NCBI RefSeq assembly: GCF_030817275.1
Contig: NZ_JAUSZD010000002.1
Coordinates: 5,270,001-5,334,000 of the forward strand
Length of the DNA: 64,000 bases
Direction of reading: 5' to 3'
Source of the DNA: Paenibacillus sp. V4I7
GTDB lineage: Bacteria > Bacillota > Bacilli > Paenibacillales > NBRC-103111
Every line of letters starts with the position of its first letter. Within the stretch, counting starts at the first letter, position 1. A program made the translations under genes and the position numbers. The notes beneath the pieces are model-generated. The model searched no databases and was not told where the DNA came from. It worked only from the letters and a program-made list of their open reading frames with translations. Positions 1 through 7,529 of the stretch are shown piece by piece.

Positions 1-110
1 TATAGATTATGAAGTAATAAATCGAGTGAGACTCCATCAACTAATATTGTTGGATGTTCAACACTAACATATTTACTTTTCAATATTTCAACAGATAGTA
101 TATTCATCAT
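1..110 (-). CDS. Partial small protein, N-terminus only
   Basis: The reading frame opens at ATG 110 (or the adjacent ATG at 107) after AGGGG and runs off the left edge of the window, giving about 36 residues that begin MMNILSVEILKSKY. I do not recognise the family. Its position, as the next gene after the SMI1/KNR4 gene in the same direction with a repeat element between them, makes it the first visible member of the cassette-like array. The start is well supported by the ribosome binding site. The function is unknown. Confidence 0.55.
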   Translation of the reverse strand, partial: MMNILSVEILKSKYVSVEHPTILVDGVSLDLLLHNL

Positions 111-270
111 GAGTCCCCTCTTTCTTATTATCTTATTTTCAGGTTTGAGCATAACGTCATATTTTCGAACTTCGTAAACACTTCAATATTTTACATATTC
201 GTGAATTCTCGCTTTACATTTTACGTTCCAAAATCTGTAAAGTTGTGGTAAACTCCCGTTCTTGAAAGAA

Positions 271-343
271 AACAGGGAGCAGCAGCCGTGGCCGCTGCTC
301 CCTGTTTGTTTATTGAACTAAAGTTCCTCGTCAACTTAGTAAC
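271..343 (-). repeat. Intergenic repeat element 1 with GC-rich hairpin
   Basis: This lies on the 3' side of the SMI1/KNR4 gene. It has a degenerate core palindrome at 313-343 and a perfect 13-bp stem (271-283 with 294-306, loop 10). The stem carries the GGGAGCAG motif shared with other copies. The rest of 112-417 holds nothing else I recognise. Confidence 0.7.
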
Positions 344-417
344 TGCACTTAAAATCCCTAGGGATAGTTATGTTCGATTGTACTGGAAATCACTATTCAA
401 AAGATATTTAGTTTTAT

Positions 418-957
418 TTATTCACTTTTGTAGTTAAGTGCGTTTAATATATTCCAATCCCAGAAGAAAGAGCCTTGTGATACAACTAGACGTTCAAACC
501 ATAATTCAAAGTTTAGGACGATGTCTTCTGCATCAGGAACATAAGTCGATCCAACAAAAATATAATCTTCTCTTCCTTTTTTTACTCTAGACGAATCAAT
601 ATAGATAAGAATTGAATCATACTTAGCAATAACATACAAGTCCTCAGGAGCTTCTTTTTTAACCATATAATCCATAATGTCCTCTAAACCAAAAATATTC
701 CAAGCACCATTTGCGTATTCAGAAATATCATTAAACAAGATTGCACCATCATTAACCATTAGAAAATCTTTGTAACTCTCCGGTAAATAGTACCCCGTCT
801 CCTTAACAAAATTCATAATGTGTGTCTCTAATGTTGGTTTATAAAAGGAAAAAGAACAGGGCTGTAAGTGCCCTGATCCACGTTGGAAATATATTGTTGG
901 TGATTTTTCTATATGCTCTTTCAAGCTCATTAATGTCTTATAAACCATTTGATTCAT
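418..957 (-). CDS. SMI1/KNR4 (SUKH) family protein
   Basis: A 179-residue cytoplasmic protein with the SUKH fold signature: the motif LPESYKDFLMVNDGA around residues 57-71, then a Trp/Phe-rich stretch (WNIFGLEDI) and an acidic C-terminal half. In bacteria such proteins are most often immunity proteins against polymorphic toxins, or are carried as solitary genes. No toxin is visible here. The start is unusual: ATG follows the repeat element of the upstream gene within a few bases and has no clear Shine-Dalgarno sequence, so an internal ATG could be used. The gene is AT-rich and belongs to the cassette-like array. The family call is fairly sure; the immunity role is inference. Confidence 0.75.
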   Translation of the reverse strand: MNQMVYKTLMSLKEHIEKSPTIYFQRGSGHLQPCSFSFYKPTLETHIMNFVKETGYYLPESYKDFLMVNDGAILFNDISEYANGAWNIFGLEDIMDYMVKKEAPEDLYVIAKYDSILIYIDSSRVKKGREDYIFVGSTYVPDAEDIVLNFELWFERLVVSQGSFFWDWNILNALNYKSE

Positions 958-989
958 TTAGACGTCAGCAGCCTCTCATTGGTATTTTA

Positions 990-1017
990 TTGCACTATCG
1001 TTCCCAGTTAGCGTAAC
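990..1017 (-). repeat. Intergenic repeat element 2 (core)
   Basis: Core palindrome between the VOC gene and the SMI1/KNR4 gene. In gene sense it reads CGCTAACTGGGAACGATAG flanked by TTA and TGCAA. It fills nearly all the space between the VOC stop and the next start. Confidence 0.7.
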
Positions 1018-1030
1018 AGTTACCGATTTA

Positions 1031-1480
1031 TTACTTGAGCTGCTCGCTCAATCCGACGATGATGCCTTCGGGACCGCGGATGTAGGCGAGTCGATTCGTG
1101 TCCCCGTATTGCACCACTTCGCCGACCAGTTCGGCGCCATGGGCAAGCAGGCGCGCGACCACGTCATCGATGTCATCGACGGCGAACATGATGCGGCGGA
1201 TCCCGAGTTCGTTCACCGGAGCCTTCTCCGGCCCAGTTCTGATCGCATCCGGCGTGTGGAACTTGTCCAGCTCGATCCGTCCGTGGCCGTCCGGAGTGCG
1301 CATAAACACGAGGGTAGCATGGACGTTCTGAAGGCCAATGAGACGATCTACGGAGGAGCCCTCGACGGTCGTTTCGCCCTCCAACTCGAATCCGAGTTGG
1401 AGAAAGAAGGCTTTAACGTCTTCGAGGTCGTCAACGACGATAAGGACGTTGTCCATTCGTAGTAATTTATTTTTTGTCAT
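1031..1480 (-). CDS. VOC (glyoxalase/bleomycin-resistance) superfamily protein
   Basis: A 149-residue protein with the paired beta-alpha-beta-beta-beta modules of the vicinal oxygen chelate fold. Module one is at residues 9-60 (MDNVLIVVDDLEDVKAFF) and module two at 95-145 (IRRIMFAVDDIDDVVARL, ending GPEGIIVGLSEQL). Family members are metal-dependent lyases, dioxygenases or antibiotic-binding proteins; the substrate cannot be read here. The start is ATG with AAGGAG eight bases upstream. Base composition is clearly GC-richer than both neighbours, and the third codon position is mostly G or C. That suggests a different origin from the adjacent AT-rich genes. Confidence 0.85.
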   Translation of the reverse strand: MTKNKLLRMDNVLIVVDDLEDVKAFFLQLGFELEGETTVEGSSVDRLIGLQNVHATLVFMRTPDGHGRIELDKFHTPDAIRTGPEKAPVNELGIRRIMFAVDDIDDVVARLLAHGAELVGEVVQYGDTNRLAYIRGPEGIIVGLSEQLK

Positions 1481-1592
1481 AGTTTTATCTCCTTATGAAT
1501 TAAAAGTCATCATCTCTATTTAAAGCTGTCCTCAATTAAGTTTATGTCTAAGCGTCTCTGTCATAAAGTTATTCAGTTGCTGCAGGGTCTTA

Positions 1593-1618
1593 TTCAGCTA
1601 ACGTTTCCGTTAGCGTAA
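1593..1618 (-). repeat. Intergenic repeat element 3 (core)
   Basis: Core palindrome downstream of the histidine phosphatase gene. In gene sense its arms are TTACGCTAACG and CGTTAGCTGAA. A short GC-rich inverted repeat (CCCTCGG with CCGAGGG, near 1627-1646) lies between it and the gene's stop codon. Confidence 0.7.
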
Positions 1619-1708
1619 TTCCGAGATCCCTCGGCCAGACCGAGGGGGTATAGCCCTAATGCTGGTGTTATATGATGTCACAGTCCTCTTCAATAAACCT
1701 TATAAAAT

Positions 1709-2275
1709 CTAATCATTCCACATTCTTGTTACTTCTTCTAATTCTAATTCCTCGAATTGCATTTTATAGATATCAGGTTTCTTTAATTGGTTCAAAAAAT
1801 CTAAGCCAAAAGCTGGATCAAAATGATTCATCATCAAAGTCATTACAAGACCATGAGTCCCGATTGCTATTTTCTTCCCTCTGTGCTCTTTTAATATGGG
1901 TTTTAGAACTGAGATTGCTCTTTTCTGGCAATCAGCATTAGACTCTCCACCCGGCAAGGTATGATTAAGGTCATTAAAACTCTCTCTGATACTAGACATT
2001 AACTCTGCACTTTCAATAATATTAGATGCAAAATGACGTTCTCTAAGATCTTCAAATACATTAATATCTAACTTTAAGTGCTCGGCCAATCCCTCAACAC
2101 TAAGAATTGCTCGAGTATAAGGACTTGATATAATCATGTCAATTCCTTCACCTATAAGTAATTTCGTTGCTTTTTCAATATCGATCTTTCCTTTTGGGGT
2201 AAGCCCTCTTGTTCTTTCATTTCCTTCATTGTATGGTGATTCTCCATGCCTAACCATATAGATAATTGTCTTCAT
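1709..2275 (-). CDS. Histidine phosphatase family protein (phosphoglycerate-mutase-like)
   Basis: 188 residues with the N-terminal catalytic motif VRHGESPYN (phospho-acceptor His10), then RGLTPKG, the conserved acidic site in DLRERHF near residue 77 and the second catalytic histidine in IGTHGLVMTLMM near residue 138. These mark a 2H-phosphatase of the broad-specificity kind, acting on small phosphate esters in the cytoplasm. The start is ATG 2275 with AAAGGAG six bases upstream. It is a stand-alone gene in the array, with a repeat on its 3' side. The substrate is not predictable. Confidence 0.85.
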   Translation of the reverse strand: MKTIIYMVRHGESPYNEGNERTRGLTPKGKIDIEKATKLLIGEGIDMIISSPYTRAILSVEGLAEHLKLDINVFEDLRERHFASNIIESAELMSSIRESFNDLNHTLPGGESNADCQKRAISVLKPILKEHRGKKIAIGTHGLVMTLMMNHFDPAFGLDFLNQLKKPDIYKMQFEELELEEVTRMWND

Positions 2276-2380
2276 ACAGGGCTCCTTTAAATGCTTTCAT
2301 TAAATATCACACTGTGAGTTCACATAACGTTATATTCACAAAGTTTATAAAATTATCCAACTCAGAAAATATTCGAGAAA

Positions 2381-2476
2381 CAATTGAACTATCCTCCGTC
2401 AATTAAAAAGAGGAGTAACTGCCAGCCGCGGCGTTCTGCTCCCTGATTTGTTAACTAACGTTCCTCGTTAGCTTAA
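2381..2476 (-). repeat. Intergenic repeat element 4, full-length
   Basis: A near-perfect core palindrome at 2451-2476 (arms TTAAGCTAACG and CGTTAGTTAA), then a GC-rich inverted segment with GGGAGCAG, then a second half at 2381-2404 (TTGACGGAGGATAGTTCAA). The stop codon of the upstream 294-residue gene lies inside the core. Confidence 0.75.
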
Positions 2477-3357
2477 CCATCAATTATTTCATACCTCTTA
2501 ATCTTGCTCAAGGGCAATCTTATAAAATGAGGCATATAACAATCAGCAGCTTCGCTCCCTACAGGATGTCCATTTCTACAAAGGACATTTAATGTAGATG
2601 AATCAGGACCACAACAACCGATTGCCGGCTCTTTTCTTGTGTTTCCATACAAGCCATCGATCGGAATAATTAATTCATCCTCTCTAATTTCATTGACGCC
2701 CATCCAAGGAAGTAATTCAGCTTTGATAATTTCGTGACCATAAACGTACGTTCTCCTCGGTAGATAATTCTCTTTTTCTTTTAATAAAATGCTACTTAGA
2801 TTTCCAATGTGGCTTAAAAGATCTGTTACCATCTCACCACACTCCGTACATGAAAAAGATGCACGATTCACATCAATAATCCTCCAAGATTGATCATAAT
2901 GACTGGATCCTTCAAAATAGATATTCATATAATCATTGATTATTTTTTCTGAAAAGGGTATAACTTCCGCCATGTATGGGATTACCCCTCTCTCTTTGTA
3001 GTAACCACGCTCTCTCTTTCTAGCTATTGGTTTAATTTTTATATTTAAATTATCTGTTACAGTAAAGACATTATTGATCCGATTTGCGATAACAAATTGT
3101 TCGATAAAACTCAACTCAGATAACGTGTTCTCATCTAAAGACTTATAAAATGATCTTATTTCCACAGGACTTTGCTTGTATGCTAAGTCTCTGGAGATAT
3201 GAATGCAACTACTTATCGCTTCCATCATGGAACAGAATTCACTTATAAAAATATGTATGTTTTCAAGATTCATATTGTGCTTTGCTTCTTCTGCTCGTTT
3301 GTGGTGATAGCCCAAGCTAGTTTTTTTAAATTGTAATGCTTCCTGGTAGTTTTTCAT
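2473..3357 (-). CDS. Uncharacterised protein with Cys-rich motifs
   Basis: About 294 residues, soluble, function not recognised. The chosen start is ATG 3357, which has AAAGGGG five bases upstream; an upstream in-frame ATG lacks a ribosome binding site. The middle carries CTECGEMVTDLL and the C-terminal part GCCGPDSSTLNVLCRNGHPVG, two cysteine clusters that could bind a metal, though spacing is not a textbook zinc ribbon. The N-terminal third is helical and polar. It sits in the cassette-like array and its stop codon is inside a repeat core. The metal-binding idea is inference. Confidence 0.6.
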   Translation of the reverse strand: MKNYQEALQFKKTSLGYHHKRAEEAKHNMNLENIHIFISEFCSMMEAISSCIHISRDLAYKQSPVEIRSFYKSLDENTLSELSFIEQFVIANRINNVFTVTDNLNIKIKPIARKRERGYYKERGVIPYMAEVIPFSEKIINDYMNIYFEGSSHYDQSWRIIDVNRASFSCTECGEMVTDLLSHIGNLSSILLKEKENYLPRRTYVYGHEIIKAELLPWMGVNEIREDELIIPIDGLYGNTRKEPAIGCCGPDSSTLNVLCRNGHPVGSEAADCYMPHFIRLPLSKIKRYEIIDG

Positions 3358-3450
3358 CAGATTCCCCTTTAACAATATTCTAAAGCATAGACTCTTCAGC
3401 ATCCCGGAGATGTTTCACTTTATCATAGTCCTTATACTTTTGATTCATTC

Positions 3451-3474
3451 CTCTATCGTTCTCCGTTAGCGTAA
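3451..3474 (-). repeat. Intergenic repeat element 5 (core)
   Basis: Core on the 3' side of the small membrane protein gene. In gene sense it is TTACGCTAACGG then AGAACGATAGAG. There is no obvious long hairpin arm. Confidence 0.65.
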
Positions 3475-3485
3475 TAAATACGAGT

Positions 3486-3647
3486 TTATTTCCTTTTGAA
3501 ATAAGCAAAAATCAAGATCCAAAGAATACATCCGAGTATAATTTGAACTCCACTTTCTTGAATATGAGTGCCATTCCCACTCATCAATATTCCCGTAAAA
3601 AAACCCAACATAAGACATACAAGTAGCTCAAGCAATTTAGCTGTCAT
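3486..3647 (-). CDS. Small membrane protein, two predicted helices
   Basis: A 53-residue protein starting at ATG 3647 with AAAGGAG six bases upstream; the longer reading frame upstream has no ribosome binding site. Two hydrophobic segments (about residues 5-22 and 31-48) are separated by a short polar loop (GNGTHIQESG), and the tail is basic (FKRK). The layout suggests a two-pass inner-membrane mini-protein. No family is recognised. It is part of the cassette-like array. Confidence 0.6.
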   Translation of the reverse strand: MTAKLLELLVCLMLGFFTGILMSGNGTHIQESGVQIILGCILWILIFAYFKRK

Positions 3648-3722
3648 AACAATCTCCTTTATTATAAATAACCTATTACAAATAGTAGAACGATGCTGCA
3701 TAACCCACACTAAAATAAACAT

Positions 3723-3822
3723 GGAACTATTGAGCTTACTGAGTTAGTTGAGAAAAGGCAGCCGTTCGTTCTGACAAACTTCCCTTAGTGCTCAATCAAG
3801 CTATCGTTCTCCGTTAGCTCAA
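3723..3822 (-). repeat. Intergenic repeat element 6, full-length
   Basis: Core at 3796-3822 (gene-sense arms TTGAGCTAACGG and CGATAGCTTGA), followed by a GGCTGCC-containing segment and a distal half with CAACTAACTC and GCTCAATAGTTCC. This layout is the same as in elements 16 and 17. Confidence 0.7.
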
Positions 3823-3847
3823 TGTTTCATTGACGATATTGGGTTCC

Positions 3848-4120
3848 TCAAGGATATGGACGTGGCGTTAATTCTGTTTTGCTTTTTTTCCACCACTGGG
3901 AGTCATTACCATAGTAAACGATGTATGCCCAGTCCTTTGTGCTTTCATAAGTAAGGAAATACTCATCTTCATCAATTGGGCTTGAGTAACTACCCCATAG
4001 TTCATTCATTCTCCCTACCGCTTCATCTTCAGTTATCCTGAACTCATTCATCATTACTTCTTTTATTAATTCACAGATACAATAAGACTCTTCCTTGGAG
4101 ATAAAGTTGTATCTATTCAA
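3848..4120 (-). CDS. Small uncharacterised acidic protein
   Basis: 90 residues from a TTG start at 4120 with GAAGGGG nine bases upstream; the nearest internal ATG would remove the conserved-looking N-terminus. The protein has an N-terminal amphipathic helix, a middle motif (EDEAVGRMNELWG) and a C-terminal aromatic motif (YYGNDSQWWKK). I have the impression of a small bacillal family ending this way but cannot name it. Probably cytoplasmic; function unknown. It is a member of the cassette-like array. Confidence 0.6.
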   Translation of the reverse strand: MNRYNFISKEESYCICELIKEVMMNEFRITEDEAVGRMNELWGSYSSPIDEDEYFLTYESTKDWAYIVYYGNDSQWWKKSKTELTPRPYP

Positions 4121-4163
4121 TCACTTTTGCCCCTTCCATATCTTTTGAAATTAACAATCACTA

Positions 4164-4250
4164 GCCTAACCTGCCCGTTTACTTCGATGAAAACAAGAAG
4201 GAGGTGCTTTAATGCAGCTCCTGAATTATAGTTCTCCGTTAGTTTAGTAA
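4164..4250 (-). repeat. Intergenic repeat element 7, most attC-like copy
   Basis: An 87-base element on the 3' side of the first Nudix gene. In gene sense it opens with AAACTAACGGAGAAC, has a GGAGCTGC / GCACCTCC hairpin and closes with AAACGGGCAGGTTAGGC. The closing GTTAGGC fits the integron core-site consensus GTTRRRY and is complementary to the opening CTAAC. Confidence 0.7.
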
Positions 4251-4268
4251 CGTCTTTCATTATTTAAC

Positions 4269-4712
4269 TCATCGTTTGAGGAATTCATTAATTATTGGTT
4301 TGTCTGGAGGTGACAACTCAATTGGCATCTCATCAAAGCTAAAAAACCGTAATTCTTGCACTTCGACTCCATCGCCTTTAAGAACTCCATCAAAATCAGA
4401 GCATACGTAGGCGGACACAACATTATATACTTCATCACCATGAGGATATTTATAGTACAGGTCTTTTCCAGAGAATATGTTAAACAATTCAAGGCTCCTG
4501 GCTTCCAATCCTGTTTCCTCAAAAAGTTCCCTTTTTGCAACCTCTTCTAAAGTTTCCCCAGGTTCCATAGAACCACCAGGCAGTCCCCATAAACCGTTAT
4601 CCGTTCTACGTTGTAATAACAGTCTTTGATTACTGCACAATAGAACGCAGGCTCCAGTATTAATAAGTGGTCTTGAACCGACTAACTTTCTGAGTTCCAT
4701 TATATAACCCAA
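4269..4712 (-). CDS. Nudix hydrolase
   Basis: A Nudix-fold pyrophosphohydrolase with a complete Nudix box (from GGSMEPGETLEEVAKREL to FEETGL), including the REL-EE metal-binding residues. It would cleave nucleoside diphosphate-X substrates in the cytoplasm. I chose TTG 4712, which gives MGYIMELRKLVGSRPLI, the usual opening of this subfamily, with AAAGGG nine bases upstream. The longer frame begins at GTG 4754 inside the preceding repeat and probably adds spurious residues. The substrate is unknown. It belongs to the cassette-like array and is followed by the most attC-like repeat. Confidence 0.88.
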   Translation of the reverse strand: MGYIMELRKLVGSRPLINTGACVLLCSNQRLLLQRRTDNGLWGLPGGSMEPGETLEEVAKRELFEETGLEARSLELFNIFSGKDLYYKYPHGDEVYNVVSAYVCSDFDGVLKGDGVEVQELRFFSFDEMPIELSPPDKPIINEFLKR

Positions 4713-4751
4713 TAAAAAACGCCCTTTCCAATATTTGTTTGGCAATTCCTC

Positions 4752-4775
4752 CACTATTGTTCTACGTTAGATGAA
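4752..4775 (-). repeat. Intergenic repeat element 8 (core)
   Basis: Short core between the two Nudix genes. In gene sense it is CATCTAACGTAGAACAATAG, preceded by GCCTAATAAGCG. It accounts for most of the short gap between the genes. Confidence 0.6.
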
Positions 4776-4804
4776 CGCTTATTAGGCAAAGATTATTCAA
4801 TCCA

Positions 4805-5224
4805 CTATCTCGGTCCTATAGTGTGGAATAGATGCTGTCTGTCATGCTTTAAAGCATCCTGTATTCGTTTATAAGTGAAATCACTAATTGGCTTTGGTAG
4901 ATCATCGATCGAGCAATATCTGCACTCCAAAATCTCAGGTGAACTTGGCTCAGGTTCTTGATTATTTTCGTAATTTGAAATGAAAACAAAATGATGCATG
5001 TCATAGTTTGGGTCATAGTAAATTCCAGTTAATTGCCCAACTTCAACTTTAAGCCCTGTTTCTTCCAGCACTTCTCTTTTTGCAGTTTCCTGTGCTGATT
5101 CATTCTCTTCAGATTTTCCACCTGGAAGATCCCAATTATTTTTACCATAGCTGTGTTTTACCAGTAAAATGCGTCTTTCTGAATCTAATATAATTGCTGC
5201 TGCACCCATCAACTTATTTGACAA
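4805..5224 (-). CDS. Nudix hydrolase (MutT-like)
   Basis: 139 residues with a complete Nudix box: GGKSEENESAQETAKREV, then LEETGL around residues 35-58. It is not closely similar to the Nudix gene just downstream, so this is not a simple tandem duplication. The TTG start at 5224 is supported by GGGGG seven bases upstream. The ending (DFTYKRIQDAL) is typical of the family. Likely a house-cleaning nucleotide pyrophosphatase; substrate unknown. It is the first transcribed full gene of the array in the minus direction. Confidence 0.87.
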   Translation of the reverse strand: MSNKLMGAAAIILDSERRILLVKHSYGKNNWDLPGGKSEENESAQETAKREVLEETGLKVEVGQLTGIYYDPNYDMHHFVFISNYENNQEPEPSSPEILECRYCSIDDLPKPISDFTYKRIQDALKHDRQHLFHTIGPR

Positions 5225-5303
5225 AATAGTTCCCCCTAATGATATATTGGTTTACTTCAATTAGACTCCAAATAGTGGAAAAAAATTTAAGGTCAACCCA
5301 CGC

Positions 5304-5323
5304 TCTACTGCCCGTTAGCTTAA
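5304..5323 (-). repeat. Intergenic repeat element 9 (half-copy)
   Basis: In gene sense TTAAGCTAACGGGCAGTAGA. This is the 'GGGCAG' half of the element, upstream of the second Nudix gene, and marks the right edge of the array. Confidence 0.6.
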
Positions 5324-5499
5324 CGATCGATCCTCGAATAATGCTATTTTTCCGTCCGGAAAATTTTTCTCAACCAAGGTCTTGATAATTTTCACTCTAA
5401 TACACTTTATTTGTTTCTTTCATTTTGAATACCAAAACTTTTTTTGAATCGTGCCCTTCGTATTGATCCTCATATTCCGGGTCTAATTGATGTTCTGCT

Positions 5500-5933
5500 T
5501 CTGGTTGTGGTGGCATCGAGCCGCTTGAGAAAAAAGAGCAAACCTTTAAACCACATCGAGTCTTAAAGGTTAAAGTTGGGGGCAAGAGCACTGAGGAGCA
5601 TCATCACGATGCTATGGAGAACAATGAAAAATCCTATTCTCGTGTTCAGACGATGACACTTCCCTACCAACCAAACCTATTTCTAAAGATGCAATGGAGC
5701 GTTTTCTCAGAAAATGGGACACTTCCTTACTCCGTGCGAAAGGGTATTTGAATTTCGCGGGAAAAAGCCAGATTTTACTTATGCAATATGCGGCAAAAAG
5801 AATGAACTGTGAACCAAGTACATATTCAGGTGATCCATATGTCGTATTTATTGGTATCGAGCTAGACATCGAATCGACTGAGCAAAGAATGGAACCAACT
5901 TACGGGTCAATTTCAATCGAGTATGTAGGGTAG
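5500..5933 (+). pseudogene. Broken CobW/G3E-type metallochaperone GTPase, C-terminal part
   Basis: The plus strand encodes the C-terminal domain of a CobW-family GTPase: a His-rich linker (STEEHHHDAMENN), then after a frameshift near 5660 the motif ERFLRKWDTSLLRAKGYLNF and a tail with LMQYAAKRMNCEP and PYVVFIGIELD. The GTP-binding N-terminal domain is missing, and the frame is interrupted again upstream near 5500. CobW/ZNG proteins deliver zinc or cobalt to client enzymes. The remnant lies next to the metallophore operon but points the other way. It is a decayed gene, not a functional protein. Confidence 0.7.
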
Positions 5934-5946
5934 ACATATTAACTTC

Positions 5947-5979
5947 AAAACCCTGTCCTAAGCATGAGGACAGGGTTTT
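5947..5979. terminator. Bidirectional intrinsic terminator
   Basis: A perfect 12-bp stem (AAAACCCTGTCC with GGACAGGGTTTT) and a 9-base loop. T-runs on both strands let it end the plus-strand CobW remnant and the minus-strand cnt operon. Confidence 0.85.
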
Positions 5980-6094
5980 GCTATGTTTTTTCATTTATGT
6001 TTCTTTGAAGTGCATGCCCCTTGGCTTCCCTTACGTTCTCATTCATCTTCGGGCAACTATAACAGTTCAATGCAAGTTATCACTACTCGTTTCT

Positions 6095-6697
6095 TCACTG
6101 TTCGCCTACCTTATAAATGTTATCACACAACCGATTCAAAAGACTGGTCTCATGGCTGACCACGATAACGCCTATGTCTCTGCTTTTGCAGATGCTCAGA
6201 AACGCATTCCAAATTTTTGCCTGGGTAATAGCATCCAGCATGGTGGTCATCTCGTCGGCAATAATATATCTTGTGGCGGGATTTAGAGCCCGGACAATGC
6301 AGAAGCGCTGCTGCTCACCACCGGAAAGCTCAATGGGCCAGCGGTTCAACCATTCCTCTCGTATTCCGAAAGAATCCAGAATGTCCTGCGAGGGCTTATA
6401 AGATTCGTTCAGAACGTCACGCATTCTCCACTTGGGGTTAATCGCCTTTTCCGGGTGCTGGTAAATCAATTGTACCGGACGAAAAGTCCCCTGCTCCAAA
6501 TCCTTTTCTCCTAACGTTACTCGGCCTGTCTTGGGCGAGATATACCCGGCCAACACTCTGGCCAACGTGGTTTTACCGCATCCGCTGTAGCCGGATAAAC
6601 CAAGCACCTCGCCTGGCGCGACAGAAATGTTTACATCCTTAAAAATCCATCGATCCTTTTGATAATGGTAACCTAGATTTTCCCCAGTTAGAGGCAT
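6095..6697 (-). CDS. cntF: Metallophore ABC importer ATPase, CntF/NikE-like
   Basis: A 200-residue ABC ATPase with Walker A GYSGCGKTT (36-44), Q-loop Gln80, signature LSGGEQQ (124-130), Walker B RYIIADE (143-149) and switch His182. It is shorter than typical OppF proteins and lacks the C-terminal oligopeptide extension, as in nickel/metallophore importers. It should pair with the neighbouring CntD-like ATPase to power uptake of metal-loaded opine chelators. It is the last gene of the operon; its ATG overlaps the CntD stop by one base (TAATG), so the two are translationally coupled. The role is inferred from the operon. Confidence 0.88.
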   Translation of the reverse strand: MPLTGENLGYHYQKDRWIFKDVNISVAPGEVLGLSGYSGCGKTTLARVLAGYISPKTGRVTLGEKDLEQGTFRPVQLIYQHPEKAINPKWRMRDVLNESYKPSQDILDSFGIREEWLNRWPIELSGGEQQRFCIVRALNPATRYIIADEMTTMLDAITQAKIWNAFLSICKSRDIGVIVVSHETSLLNRLCDNIYKVGEQ

Positions 6698-7518
6698 TAT
6701 GTAAGCCCTCCCTTCCCCTGAAATTCCAAATCAAAATCATTTTGCGGCAACGCCCTCCACAACCTTTGGGTATACTCATTTTTCAAGCGTTCGCCCTTGC
6801 CTTCAAAAGCCTCAGCATCTGAGATTTCGATCGTTCTGCCATCCCTGATTACAGCTACCCGGTCTGCGATTTCTAATGCCGACATCAAATCGTGCGTAAT
6901 TAGCATGACACCAGCGCCTTCTTTGGCAAACTGCTCCAACTGCTTTAATATTTCAGCAAGTAGCGCCGGGTGAATCCCGGGCGTGGGCTCATCGGCTATG
7001 ACCAGCCGTACCCCCTTTCGAACGCTGGTTGCAAACAATACTCTGCGCAGCATGCCTCCAGAAAGCTCGTGGGGATATAACTTGCCATCACTTTTCTTCA
7101 GACCATACTGCTGAAACAAAGCTTGCTGTACCCTTGTCGCCTCGTTTTTGTCCAAGCCAATCTGAACCTGCTTACCCACGGTCATCAACGGATCGAGATA
7201 ATTGACCGATTGGGGAATAAATGAAATTTCTCGCCCCCTCAGCTTCGCTTTTCGTTCATCTGTCAGCGTTTCACCACGGTACCTTATTTCTCCTTCACAA
7301 ATGGCATTGCCAGGCAGTATCCCTAGAACAGCGTGGGCTAGCAGGCTTTTACCTGAGCCGCTGGCTCCTACGACAGCAACGATTTCCCCTTCATGGATGT
7401 CGACCTGCAAATCGGATATAGGCCGGATCACGCGTTGCTCAGTCCCCTTAACATATTGAGTGAAGCCAATGGACAGGTTTTCCACCTGCAATAACAGTTT
7501 TTTCTGTGTGTTACTCAC
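6697..7518 (-). CDS. cntD: Metallophore ABC importer ATPase, CntD/NikD-like
   Basis: A 273-residue ABC ATPase of the Opp/Dpp/Nik class: Walker A GASGSGKS (51-58), Q-loop IPQSVNYLDP, signature LSGGMLRR near residue 152, Walker B LVIADEPT near 176, H-loop LITHD near 205. It would form the heterodimeric motor with the downstream CntF-like subunit under the two permeases. It lies 11 bases after the CntC-like permease and overlaps the next gene by one base. Nothing is missing from the catalytic motifs. Confidence 0.88.
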   Translation of the reverse strand: MSNTQKKLLLQVENLSIGFTQYVKGTEQRVIRPISDLQVDIHEGEIVAVVGASGSGKSLLAHAVLGILPGNAICEGEIRYRGETLTDERKAKLRGREISFIPQSVNYLDPLMTVGKQVQIGLDKNEATRVQQALFQQYGLKKSDGKLYPHELSGGMLRRVLFATSVRKGVRLVIADEPTPGIHPALLAEILKQLEQFAKEGAGVMLITHDLMSALEIADRVAVIRDGRTIEISDAEAFEGKGERLKNEYTQRLWRALPQNDFDLEFQGKGGLT

Positions 7519-7529
7519 GAGGAATCCCC

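Noticed and set aside
271..343. CRISPR array as explanation of the repeats
   Set aside because: The repeats are degenerate, palindromic, hundreds of bases apart and separated by genes, with no spacers of uniform size and no cas genes.
1098..1462. Plus-strand frames opposite the VOC gene
   Set aside because: Antisense shadows made possible by the GC-rich third positions of the VOC gene.
5397..5591. Minus-strand frame of 64 codons
   Set aside because: It runs opposite to the CobW remnant and partly overlaps its upstream end, has no ribosome binding site and matches no family I know.
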